DNA of 23,477 bases from Strigomonas culicis (Eukaryota; Euglenozoa; Kinetoplastea; Trypanosomatida; Trypanosomatidae). Below the pieces are notes generated by a model, which worked only from the letters and a program-made list of their open reading frames with translations, did no database searches and was not told the DNA's origin. Positions 7,829 to 19,400 of the stretch are shown piece after piece (position 1 is the first letter of the stretch; every line of letters starts with the position of its first letter). Location: the NCBI GenBank assembly GCA_000482145.1, contig AUXH01000286.1:1-23477 (forward strand), given 5' to 3'. The translations under genes and the position numbers were made by a program.

Positions 7829-7885
7829 CTTGAAGAATAGTGAGAAATGTGGAGAGGGATATGAAATAAAATGGAAAAGTGAAGC
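7829..7885 (-). promoter_or_regulatory. Predicted trans-splice acceptor for the COQ9-like gene
   Basis: The minus strand has a long C/T-rich tract (opposite about 7833-7885), ending in TTCTTCAAG with the AG at 7830-7829. This leaves a short A-rich leader of about 26 nt before the ATG at 7802. Confidence 0.6.
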
Positions 7886-8002
7886 GTCTCTGTGAGTGTC
7901 GTGGGCGGAAAATACATAATTATTTATATATTTATTCCAATGATTTGCATTCCATAATGTTAACGTTTTAATTGAATTATCAGAGGTCTTGATAAAACTA
8001 GG

Positions 8003-8430
8003 TGATCGATGGGCGGCGGGCGGCGTTGGCAAGCTCGCGCTTTTCCTCGGTTTTGGATTTCGCCCGTTTGGCTTCCCTGCGCTTGGTGCGTGTCGGGCGC
8101 GGGGTGCGCCATCGGCCGCCTGGGCGCTTTGGGAGGGGTGCGTGTGCCCTTGGCTGAGGGGCGCGGGGCGCGGGGTCCCCCCCGGCGCCGCGGGGCCGGG
8201 GCTCGGCCCCTCGCCACGGGGGGCGTGCCCCGCCCTGGAGGTGTTGGGAGCCGATTCCCCGCCCCGTGGGTGGCGTCTTGGCAATTCCCTTTCTTTTTAT
8301 TTCCGCCGCGGCGGGGCGCGGGCCGGCCGGTTCACGCGCCGCCCCCTCGGGAAATGTGGAGCCGGCCCCCCGGGCGGGGTTGGGAATGCGCCGCGGTTCG
8401 CTGGGGGTTATGATGCTGCTTTGATTTTTC
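8003..8430. other. GC-rich island inside the AT-rich strand-switch region
   Basis: About 430 bases with very high G+C are embedded in AT-rich flanks, with G more frequent than C on the plus strand. The island contains repeated GGGG runs at 8158-8161, 8165-8168 and 8172-8175 separated by CGC, and a further run at 8192-8195. A GGGGC/GCCCC hairpin with a 3-nt loop lies at 8198-8210, and a perfect 12-bp palindrome (CCGCCGCGGCGG) at 8303-8314. Frames are open on both strands because GC-rich DNA has few stops, but the predicted peptides are Pro/Arg/Gly low-complexity and run into AT-rich sequence. It may be a promoter or origin element, or the remnant of a gene; I cannot decide. Confidence 0.7.
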
Positions 8431-8722
8431 ATTGGCGTGTGAGGTGGGGAAACGACGCGGATGGTTCCATGAGTGTTCGTATCTCTTACCGTTGCTTTTT
8501 TAACAACATTAAATTGTTTAAAAAGTATGCGAGGCGTTTATTGCGAGCACGTTCCCACACCTTATTATATTATTATATACATGTAATAGCAATGAGAAAA
8601 ATGCTGTATTTATTACTTCATTACTTACTGGTTACTCTTTATTTTGTTCGAGAGCAGAAATAATACTGTAATTAGTAAATACACTGTTTGTTGGTACTCA
8701 TGCATCTTTTCACAAGTATTAT

Positions 8723-8866
8723 AGATATGTCCATATATATATCCATACACCTACATATTTGTATTTATATATCTACATCTATATTCATACACATCTATGT
8801 TTATATAACTGTATCTATTTATCTATACATGTACGCATACATGGACATAAATATATGCATACATTT
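8723..8866. repeat. Degenerate TATATC/CATACA-type simple repeat
   Basis: The plus strand is built of short, imperfect A/T/C words such as CATATATATC, CTACATCTATAT and CATACA, with hardly any G. It has no exact tandem period, but the words recur throughout, and again at 9290-9480 and near 23240-23280. It ends in a T run at 8864-8874. Confidence 0.6.
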
Positions 8867-9286
8867 TTTTTTTAAAGGCCGTGGAAAGCATGGAATTATC
8901 AGAGTAGACGGGTAATGCAATGAAAAGGAAAGCGATTTGTTTTCGATCCGGACGTGTAAATCAATGATAAAGTGATTATTCGCTTGGTCCACTTTCACAC
9001 TTTAAAGAGAATTCTATCGTTCTTTCTTCGAAAAACCATCCCGCCCACCCCTGCGCACAGCTACTGCAGGGATCCTTGGATTTCGAAAAGAGAGAGGACC
9101 TTTTCCCTTTGTACATTTCATGAGGTGTAATTTGGCAATTTATTCTAGAGTAAACAATACACGGAAAAGGAAAAGGAACATAATATTTTAGGTAGTAAAA
9201 TATATTCTTTCGCTTGTGAATGTACCAATGATGGACACGCTCATGCGGAATGAAACGTGTTGTTTTCCCAGAATTCTTATTTTTCT

Positions 9287-9500
9287 TTTATGAGTATCCA
9301 TACGTTTCCATCTATTTATTTACCAATATGCATCTATCTCTACATCTATATGGGAACCAGGCTTCACCCTCTTAAATGCATATATCCACATATCTTTATA
9401 TTTAGATGTGCACATATATACGTGTCTAATTATACATCTGTCTGTGCACCTAACCATATCTATTACACCCACCCTTTGGTATGGATATATGTACATATTA
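9287..9500. repeat. Second degenerate TATATC/CATACA-type simple repeat
   Basis: This stretch has the same vocabulary as the one at 8723-8866, in the same orientation. The 12-mer CTACATCTATAT at 9340-9351 is identical to 8773-8784. A non-repetitive interruption lies at about 9352-9378. Confidence 0.55.
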
Positions 9501-9763
9501 AATTGTAGTATATGTGTTTTTTTTTTCAGTACAAATGCTATGTATTGTTTTTGGATTGTAATATTTTATTCCTTTTTTTTTTTTTGCACTCTAATCCAAC
9601 GAAGAATAATTCAGTATGCATGTGCATAAATAGGAAGTGTTTGAATATAAATACCGAGTGCAATTTAGCTTCACTATTTTCTTTTGTGTTAATATGCAAA
9701 AATACTTTTGTTTTTCCATAAATAATATGTTTTGAATCCAATTACTGAATCATACCAAACTCC

Positions 9764-9812
<49 letters not shown>

Positions 9813-9819
9813 GTAATAG
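9764..9819. repeat. (AAT)n microsatellite
   Basis: About 16 uninterrupted AAT units (9764-9812) are followed by an imperfect GTAATA end. It lies in the strand-switch region about 680 bases upstream of the dynein start. Confidence 0.95.
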
Positions 9820-10189
9820 GTAAATTCCGTTGACAAATGCAGCAGAGTTAAGGCACTGCATTCATTCACTTGTAAACTTGTAATAAAATACATGTACATA
9901 CATATTTATAGATATAAATGAAGTTTATTATAGAAAAAAAAAAGATTCCATTAAAGCAATGAGTTATGATGCAGCCGAATGTAAGACAGCACTTTTCTGA
10001 AGGAAGAAAAAAGACACATTAAAACGCTTCTGAAATAATAATAATAACCACAATATTAAAATAACAGATTTGAATTATTTGATGTATTTCAGGACCTGTT
10101 AACGTATCCATGAGTAGACGGCAATATATTACTCTCTCTCTTGTGCATCTTTTTTTTACTTATGCATGTTATGCTCCTGTTCATTTCTT

Positions 10190-10308
10190 CTTTATTTCCT
10201 TCTTGTTCTTATTTTTTTCCTTTATTATTAGGTTTTCGTAGTTCTACATTTTTTTTGATTTCTCTTTTATTCTCTTTTTTTTTCCCTTTGTCCTTGCGGG
10301 TGTATCAG
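10190..10308 (+). promoter_or_regulatory. Predicted trans-splice acceptor for the dynein heavy chain gene
   Basis: A long T/C-rich tract, densest at 10250-10292, is followed by the first AG after it, at 10307-10308. This gives a predicted 5' UTR of about 191 nt. The leader contains a start-stop uORF (ATGTAA) at 10434-10439. Later AGs could also be used. Confidence 0.5.
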
Positions 10309-10499
10309 CAACAAATATATAATATTCAATTTCGTGTTGGAAACAGAAGGTCTGTCTGAAACAACAGTAGCGTTATCAAGCAACAACATACATAACAAGT
10401 GTGTTTTAGAGGTAAGCGCAAGTACTTAAATATATGTAAATAACTGTGCTATATAGTGATTTCTAAGGTATTTACGACACTTTAAAAAAAAAAAAGACA

Positions 10500-13400
10500 A
10501 TGGCTTCCAATGATCTGCTCAGTGCTCCACTTAGCAGCGTTGATGATGCGACCAATTTTTTTGAATTGGTTGATAGCATGCGTGCGCATGGAAAAGCACT
10601 GCCTCCCATTAATCATGTGTTCTTTGCGAAAGTCGATGCTGGGCTTGATTTTCAACCCTATCTCATTCGCGCGGTCTCCAAGGAAAACCGTCCAGCAAAT
10701 TACTTTATTGTTACAAGAGAGTATGTAATTAAAGTAAATCGAGTGCTCTCCACCTTTGAAACAGTTGGTACGGTTAGCGCATGGCGCAGAGAAACGGAGT
10801 GCTTTGCCTTGTTACGCAAGCTAACGTTTTTCAAGAATTTTTTACGTGCAAAGATGCTCACACTGTGGAGACAAAAATGTGAAGAGATGAAGTTCAACAA
10901 GAACAGAACTTTGCTTGCAAAGCGGCTACTTATTGCAAACCCTCTCTTTAGCTCCACTTTGGATTCGCTGATGAAACGAGCGTTTGACTTGGAGTGGCGG
11001 AAAAACAATGACACGGATCGGGAATATGAGGTTGTTTACAATCTTGCGCTTTATTCGGAGAACAGATATCCCAAAGGAATTGGTTTAGATGAATTCTCTA
11101 CTATCCAGCAGTCTTACTCCAGCGATCTGAAAAAGCTATTTGGCAACGCACTGCTTCATATTTTGACGGGTGTTCTTCAGTGCTCCGGAAAAGTGGATGA
11201 TTTAATTGCAAGGCTTCCTTCACTGGAAAAGAAAACGGGTTCTATTGTAGGCACTGTCAATAAAGAACTCGCGAATGAAAAACAGTTCAGACTAAAACAA
11301 GAACATAAAGCACTGCTGGTTTCTCAAGAGAATATTTCGCAGCTGGTACGCGCGATACATATTCTACAGGTTGAGGCATTATTTAGACAAGCATGCACAT
11401 CTTTTTTCGAATTGGGTAAGCTAGTGAATTACAGAGTGGTTAACGATTCGTCGGTTTGGTTTTTTCGAGTAAATTGTATCATCGATAATGACGTATTGAC
11501 CCTTGCACCAAATAAGTCACAGCTCTTAGCCAAAGTGGAATACACGTTAAACGAATCCATTATCGACCTCGCTAATATCCCCACTTGTGCAAATTCCGAA
11601 GAAATAAGGAAAAAGTGCATCATTCCGGTGGAAACCGATCATCCAAACAGCCTGTTCTTCGGTGACCCACTCTTGATGGATTACCAGAACACAATTCTAG
11701 ACAAGGTGGCCGATTGCTTCGAAGACGCACAATCGAAGTTACCACATTATGAAGCGTTGCTAACGTCGTCTGCTTTTCTTAACCAGTTTGACAAATATCA
11801 CATGTCATGGAGATTCACATTGGACACAAACGAGCTCCTTGTTGGGGTGATTTCGGAAAGTGATCTGCGTAGTTATTTCACACGCGCCGTGCATCTTTCA
11901 GACACTGTAAAAAAACTAGAAGGCCACGGGTACGGCATCATTTTTGTGAGCTGCAAATCTATTGTCCAGTCACTGTTGAAAAAACTGAACCATACCATTA
12001 GCGACATCAAGGACATGCTTCACCGCTTGATCGAATCGCAGAGTGCTACCTTTCTGGAGGCGGTGAAATCCTGGAAAACACGGCTGCAAACCCCACCACT
12101 CGAGCTCGCCGCGTACGTGGCGTGGCAGGAGGAGGTACTCAACGGCGAGGAGGCCTACGAGACCTTCTCGTCGCAAGTGAGCGACCTGCAGGCCCTGCAG
12201 GCCCTGCAGGTCGAAATACACGAGCACACCAACCCGGACGTGGCGTATCGCAACACCGTGGACGTCAACATGGTGCTGCGCGAGCCTTTTCTGCAGATGC
12301 TGACCGCCGCCAAGCAGTTCCACGCCACGAATCGCTCCACCATGACGGACAAGGTCATTGCGGAGAGGAAGGACATTATCGCGACACTCGAGCAGGCCGC
12401 CAAGCGGCTGCGGGACAGCTTTGGATCCCTCACGGCGAACGAGGGCGTCTCAGCGCTGAAGAAGCTGTCGCATGTGCAGGACAACGTGAGCCAGCTTCAC
12501 GTCCATGCCCGGCAGCTGGACCACTGCGCGGAGAGCCTCGAGATGGCGCCACTCAAGTGGCTCGAGTTTGGTGTCACGGAGGATGAGGTGCACCGATACG
12601 AGGAGCTGTGGAAGACGTACAGCGAAACGGAGCGGCTGAAGGAGCAGCTCATGATGAAGCAGGTGCAGAAGCTCAATGGCCAGGAGCTGCGCGACACCAT
12701 CGTCTCGCTGTTCCAGCGCGCCTTCAAGATCTCCAAGGTGATCCCCGGCGATGCGTCCGAGAGCCTGGTGTCCTTTCTGTCGGACCAGAAGGCGAAGGCG
12801 TCCCTCTACGTGGAGCTGTGCAACCCCGCCCTGAAGGAGAAGGACTGGGAGCTCATTTTCGAGCAGGCCGGCATCCCGCACGTCTCGGCGCCGCTGCGCA
12901 CACTGGTCGAGCTGCAGACGGCGAAGCTGCTGGAGGGCAACGAGGAGATCATCACCAATGTGGTCTCGAACGCGGTCGGCGTCTTCGAGGTCGAGCAGAG
13001 CATTGGCAAGATCGACAGCTTCTGGAAGGAGCGGCAGCTGCTTGTCGTGCCCTACGCGGGTCGCGCCAACGCCTTCGTGATCGACGGCGCGGACGAGCTG
13101 ATGGAGGAGCTGGAGGAGCAGCAGGTGGTTGTGCAGACGTGCCTTGCCTCCAAGTTCGTGACGGAGATGCGGGAGACGGTGGAGGGCTGGGAGGAGAAGC
13201 TGTCGACGATACGGGCGGTCATCCTGGAGTGGGTCTCCGTGCAGAAAGCGTGGATGTATCTCGAGTTCATCTTCTCCAGCGACGACATCAAGCGGCAGCT
13301 GCCCGACGAGTCGCTGCTCTTCTCCGCTGCGGACCGCTTCTTCACGAACCTCATGAAGAGGTGCTACGCGGAGCCGCTCGCCGCGCCTGTGTGCCTCGCG

Positions 13401-16400
13401 GACGAAATGCTCAAGAAGCTGGAGAAGTGCACCTACCAGCTCGACTCCGTGCAGAAGAAGCTGGACGAGTACCTGGAGACGAAGCGCGTTGCCTTCCCCC
13501 GCTTTTACTTTTTGTCGAACGACGAGCTGCTGTCCATTCTGTCCGACTCGCGCAACCCGCAGGCGGTGCAGCCGCATCTGCAGAAGTGCTTTGACAACAT
13601 CAAGGAGCTGCTCTTCGCCGACGCGAAGACGATCGTGGCGATGAAGAGCTCGGAGGGGGAGCAGGTCGTCTTCTCGAACCCGGTCAAGATCATCGGCAAC
13701 GTGGAGAACTGGCTGAACGACGTGGAGCGTGCGATGCGGGAGACGCTGTACAACGCCCTGAGCGCGTGCCTCAAGGCCTACGCGCCGGAGCGCCGCCTCA
13801 CGTGGTACTTCGAGCACGCCGCGCAGAGCATCGCGACGGCGGACCAGGTCGCGTGGACGCAGGAGGTGGAGCAGGTGATCGCGTCCGCCGCGACGGTGCC
13901 GACCGCGTGGGCCACCTACACGGCGTCGTACCAAGCCGAGCTGCTGGGGACGGTCGCCCTGGTGGAGCGCGCGCTGACCGCGCTGGAGCGGCAGGTGGTG
14001 TCCAACCTCATCGTCGCGGATGTGCACTGCCGCGACATCAACGCCAAGCTGGCCGCCGCACAGTGTGCCTCCGTGCTCGACTTCGCGTGGCTGCAGCAGC
14101 TGCGGTATTACTGGACGGAGCCGGCGCCGCGGGCGACGGTGAAGAACTGCGTGATCCGCCACGGCGCGGCGAGCCTCAGCTACGGCTACGAGTACCTCGG
14201 CAACCAGCCCCGCCTCGTCATCACGCCGCTGACGGAGCGCGCCTTCCTGACGTGCACGGCCGCCCTCCACATGCAGAAGGGCGCCGCGCCGCAGGGCCCG
14301 GCTGGTACGGGTAAGACGGAGTCCGTGAAGGACCTCGGCAAGGCCCTCGCGCGCCAGGTGGTCGTGTTCAACTGTTCGGATGGCCTGAACTACAAAATGA
14401 TGAGCCAGATGTTTGCCGGCCTCGCCCAAGGCGGCGCCTGGGCCTGCTTCGACGAGTTCAACCGTATCGAGCTCGAGGTGCTCTCCGTCGTGGCGCAGCA
14501 GATGCTGGACATCACGACCGCCATCGCGCAGAAGCAGCTGAGCATGAACTTCGAGGGCCACCGGATCAAGCTGCACCCCAACTTCGGCGTCTTCATCACG
14601 ATGAACCCCGGCTACGCGGGCCGCACGGAGCTGCCGGACAACCTGAAGGCGCTCTTCCGGCCGATTTGCATGATGATCCCCAACTACGCGCTCATCGCGG
14701 AGATCATGTTCTACTCGGAGGGCTACACCAAGGCCGGCATGCTGGCGGACAAGATGATTCGCCTGTACTCACTCGCGTCGCAGCAGCTGTCGAAGCAGGA
14801 CCACTACGACTTTGGGATGCGCGCGGTCAAGGCCATCCTCGTCGTCGCCGGCCGCCTCAAGCGCGCGGACCCCGACTGCGACGAGGAGCTGCTGCTCGTG
14901 CGGTCCATCTGCGACGCGAACCTGCCCAAGTTTTTGACGGACGACACGCACCTCTTCCTCGCACTCGTGCGGGACTTCTTCCCCGACGTGGCCGCGGACG
15001 AGGCGGCCGGCGCGAGCGTCAGCGCGACGGCGCCGGCGACCATCAGCGATGTCCTGCAGGCGGAGACGATGGCGGTGCTGACCAAGGGCGGGCTGCAGGC
15101 GCCCCCGGGCATGCGGCTCAAGGCGGTGCAGCTCTTCGACACGCTCATCACGCGCCACGGGCTCATGCTGGTCGGCCACACCATGACCGGCAAGACGACG
15201 CTGCGCGACAACCTCGCGGCGGCGCTCACGAACCTCTACGCCCGACGGGCGAGCTACAGCTTCGACGCCCGCTCGCTCTCCTTCTTCACCAAGACGAACG
15301 CGATCGAGTGCAACCCCAAGTCGATCACCATGACGGAGCTGTACGGCGATGTCAACCCGCTCACGCGCGAGTGGCAGGACGGCGTCTTCTCGTCCATCGT
15401 CCGCGACCTGGTGCGGGCCGCGTCGGCGGAGGGGCACGTCGACCGCCACTGGGTCGTCTTCGACGGCCCGGTCGATGCCATCTGGATTGAAAACCTCAAC
15501 ACGGTCCTCGACGACAACAAGATGCTGTGCCTCGTGAACGGCGAGCGCATCCGCATCCCCGAGCCCATCTCGATCCTCTTCGAGGTGCAGGACCTGCGCG
15601 TGGCCTCGCCGGCAACCGTCTCGCGCTGCGGCATGGTGTACATGGACCGCGAGGCGCTCGACGACGGGTGGCGGCCGGTGGTGACGACGCTCTCGCAGCG
15701 CGCCGATGCGGAGCTCGGCGACAAGCACTGGAAGCACAAGCGCTTCATGGAGTTGTGCGACAAGCTCGTGCCGGCGCTGCTGCGCCACGTGCGCACCCAC
15801 GCGAAGGAGTACATCCGCACCGTGGATGCCCAGCTCGCGCGGAATGTCTTCTACATGCTGAAGGCGGCCCTGCTGGATATCAAGGAGGCCGTGGAGGCGG
15901 AGCAGTCGCAGACCGCGGCGCAGCGGCGCTCCTCGAAGCGCAACAGCACGCTGCCGGTGCGCACCGCCGCGCTCTTCCTCGGCGACCAGCTCTTCGACAC
16001 GCTCTTCATCCAGAGCTGCACCTGGGGCATCGGCGGCAACCTCGCCGACGGGCACCGCGACGGCTTCGCAGCCGAGCTGCTGCGGCTGGTGCGGGAGTGC
16101 AGGTTGTACTTCCCCGAGGACGCGGAGGGGCGCAACCTGACCGTGTACGACTACGGGGTGAGCACCATGACGTGCGACTGGCAGCGGTGGACCGATCTCG
16201 TGCCGGCCTTCCGGTACGACGCGAGCCAGCCCTTCTTCGACATTGTCGTCCCGACCGCCCACACGGTCGTGCTGAACTTCCTGCTGCGCTGCTCCACGCT
16301 GGTACAGCACCACGTGCTGCTGAACGGCATGACCGGCACGGCCAAGTCCTCGACGGTGAACAACTACCTGCTGTCCACGCTGCGGACCGAGAACGCGGAC

Positions 16401-19400
16401 AGCGACTACGTCGCCTTCGCCTTCACGCTCAGCGCCCAGACGTCCTCGCGCAGCCTGCAGGAGACGATCGAGAGCAAGCTGACGAAGCGCCGCGGTGAGA
16501 AGGAGATCGGCCCGCCGCCGTCCAAGAAGCTCATGATCGCCGTCATCGACGACTGCAACGTGCCGCAGCTGGAGGTCTACGGCGCGGCGCCGCCGGTGGA
16601 GCTGCTGCGCCAGATGATCACGCAGGGCGGCTTCTACGACCGCCGGAAGCTCTTCTTCAAGGAGGTGGTGCACACAATGCTCGTCGCCTGCTGCGGCGAG
16701 CCCGGCGGCGGCAAGAACGAGCTGACGCCGCGCTTCACGTCGCAGCTGCTGTCCTTCTGCGTCCCACAGCTCTCCACCGAGTCCATGCGGACCATCTACG
16801 AGACCATCTTGCGCAACTTCTTCGACACGCGCTCGTTTGCGGAGGAGGTGCTGCAGCTGGCCGGCGCGGCGGTGGACAGCACGCTCGAGGCCTACCGCCG
16901 CATCAGCGTGGAGTGCCTGCCGACGCCGGAGAAGACGCACTGCACCTTCAACCTTCGCGACGTGAGCAAGGTGGTCCAGGGCGTGCTGCAGGTGGCGCCC
17001 GCGCAGTGCGGCACGGCGCAGCAGCTCGTGGACCTCTGGAGCCACGAGGCGTCGCGCGTCTTCCACGACCGGCTCATCGACGACCAGGACCGCGGCTGGT
17101 GGTGGCGCTGCTGCCGCGAGACGATCGACAAGTACTTCGGCGCCGCCGTGGAGGAGAACGCGCGGCGTGCCGCGGACACCGACGGCGGCGTCGCGGCCGA
17201 CCTCAAGGTGGAGGAGGCGTCTCTCAAGGAGATCCTCTACGGCAACTGGGGCAACCCGCGTGAGCGCGCCTACCAGCGGATCGAGCACGGCGCCAAGACG
17301 GAGGAGGTGATCCACCAGTACTTGGCGGACTACAACTTGCAGAGCACCGTCCCGATGAACCTCGTCTTCTTCACAGAGGCGATCCAGCACCTCTCGCGCA
17401 TCTGCCGCATCATCAACCAGCCGCGCGGCCACGCGCTGCTCGTCGGCGTCGGCGGCAGCGGCCGCACGTCGCTGTGCCGCCTCGCGGCCTCCATGATGAA
17501 CATGGACCTGCACACAGTGCAGATCATGCGCGGGTACAACATCGAGAGCTTCCGCGACGAGATGCGGCGGGCCCTCCTCGACAGCGGCGCGCGCGGGAAG
17601 GAGGTGGTGTTCGTGCTCGCGGACCCGCAGATCGTCTGCAGCGAGATGTTGGAGGACGTGAACAACGTGCTGAACATCGGCGAGGTCCCCGGCATGATGC
17701 GGCTGGAGGAGATGGAGGTCATCCTGCGGCTCTGCCGCGAGAACTGCATCGCGGCGGGCAAGCCCGACACGCGCACGAGCGTCTACCAGTACTTTGTCGG
17801 CCGCTGCCGTGAGCAGCTGCACATGGTGCTGTGCATGTCCCCGATGAGCGGCTGCTTCCGCGAGCGCCTGCGGACCTTCCCCGCGCTGGTGAACTGCACG
17901 ACGATCGACTGGTTCTCCCCGTGGCCGGCGGAGGCGCTCCTCACGGTCGCGCGGCACATCCTCGTCGCCGCGCGCGCGAGCGACACGGGCCCGCTGCAGC
18001 CCGCGGAGGACTTCTCGGGCGCGCTGAGCGCACTGCTGACGTACATCCACCAGTCCGTGCAGACCGCGTCGGCCGCGCTCGACGCGCGGCAGCACCGCCG
18101 CAACCACACCACGCCGACGAGCTACCTCGCGGCGCTGCAGCTCTTCCACGCGATGCAGCGCAACCGGCTGCAGTGCATGCACGGCAACATGCGGCGCTAC
18201 GGCGACGGTCTGCGGAAGCTGGACGACGCGAACCGCACCATTGCGGAGCTCAAGGCGGAGATCAGCCGCATGCAGCCGGTGCTGAACGCGGCCCTCGCCG
18301 AGGCGGAGACGCAGCAGCGCACCGTGATGGCGGAGAAGAGCGAGGCCGACGTGCTGCGCGCGGACTGCGCCAAGGAGGAGGCGGCCGCGAAGGAGCTCAT
18401 GCGTGGGGCGGAGGAGATCCGCAAGGTGTGCGAGGCGGGGCTCGCCGAGGCGATGCCCGCGCTGGAGGCCGCCGAGCGCGCGCTGCAGACGCTGAGCGCC
18501 AAGGACATCCAGGAGATCAAGACCTTCCCGACCCCACCGAGCAACGTGGAGAAGACGATGAACGCGGTGCTCATTCTGCTGAAGGAGAGGGACGGCTGGG
18601 CGAGCGCGAAGGCGTGTCTGGGGAAGATGGATTTCCTTACCCGCCTCACGAGCTACCCGCGGGACGAGATCCCGGCGACGGTGATCAAGAAGCTCGCCGG
18701 GTTCATCAACGACCCGGAGTTTGTGCCCGAGGTGATCGAGAAGACGTCGCTGCCGTGCCGCTCCATGTGCATGTGGGCGCACGCCATGTACAAGTACTAC
18801 TTCGTCGCGAAGGAGGTGGCGCCGAAGCGCGCGCAGCTGGAGCAGGCGGAGCGGAAGCTCTCCGAGGCCCGCGCGCTGCTGGCGGAGAAGCAGAAGGCGC
18901 TGCAGCAGGTGCTCCGCCACATCGCCGTGCTCGAGGCGGCCGCGAAGGAGGCGAAGGACAAGGCGGACCACCTCACGCGGCAGATTGAGACCGCCACCGC
19001 GCGGCTGGAGCGCGCGGACCAGCTGACGAGCGGCCTCGCGGCGGAGAAGGTGCGCTGGCAGCAGAACCTGCGGACGCTGGAGCAGCAGCTCGGGCGCGTG
19101 GCCGGCACGTGTGTGCTGGGCGCCGGCTGCGTGGCCTACCTCGGCGCCTTCCCGAGCTCCTATCGCGAGGACCTCATCGCGGCGTGGCGCAGCAAGTGCG
19201 CGGAGGTGCAGCTGCCGTTCGACACGGACTTTGCGCTGGAGCGCATGGAGCCCGAGGCGAAGGTGCAGCGCTGGGCGCTGCAGTCCCTCCCGCGCGACAC
19301 CTTCTCCGTGCAGAACGCCACCATCCTGCAGCTCAGCAGCCGCTGGTGCTACATGATCGACCCGCAGGGGCAGGCGAACCAGTTCATACGGCGGAGCCAC

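Larger units (their letters stand above)
7803..10499. other. Divergent strand-switch region, probable bidirectional Pol II transcription start region
   Basis: All six genes to the left are on the minus strand and the gene to the right is on the plus strand, so this 2.7-kb stretch separates two head-to-head arrays. In kinetoplastids such regions are where polycistronic Pol II transcription starts in both directions, and they often coincide with replication origins. It contains a GC-rich island (about 8003-8430), two degenerate TATA/CATA-type repeat stretches, an (AAT)n microsatellite, and many A/T runs. I found no tRNA, rRNA or spliced-leader RNA gene and no credible protein gene in it. Confidence 0.8.

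Noticed and set aside
7766..8663. Open frames on both strands over the GC-rich island
   Set aside because: They overlap each other on opposite strands, have Pro/Arg/Gly-rich composition, and run into AT-rich sequence that encodes low-complexity tails. One also overlaps the COQ9-like start and its splice signals.
8936..8955. A tRNA B-box-like string (TTTTCGATCC)
   Set aside because: The G at the first B-box position is missing, no T-stem or acceptor stem pairs around it, and no A box lies at the right distance.
7803..10499. Possible spliced-leader RNA, tRNA cluster or retroposon in the strand-switch region
   Set aside because: I looked for the mini-exon sequence, tRNA internal promoters and reverse transcriptase or endonuclease motifs and saw none. 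Simple repeats are the only repetitive DNA recognised.
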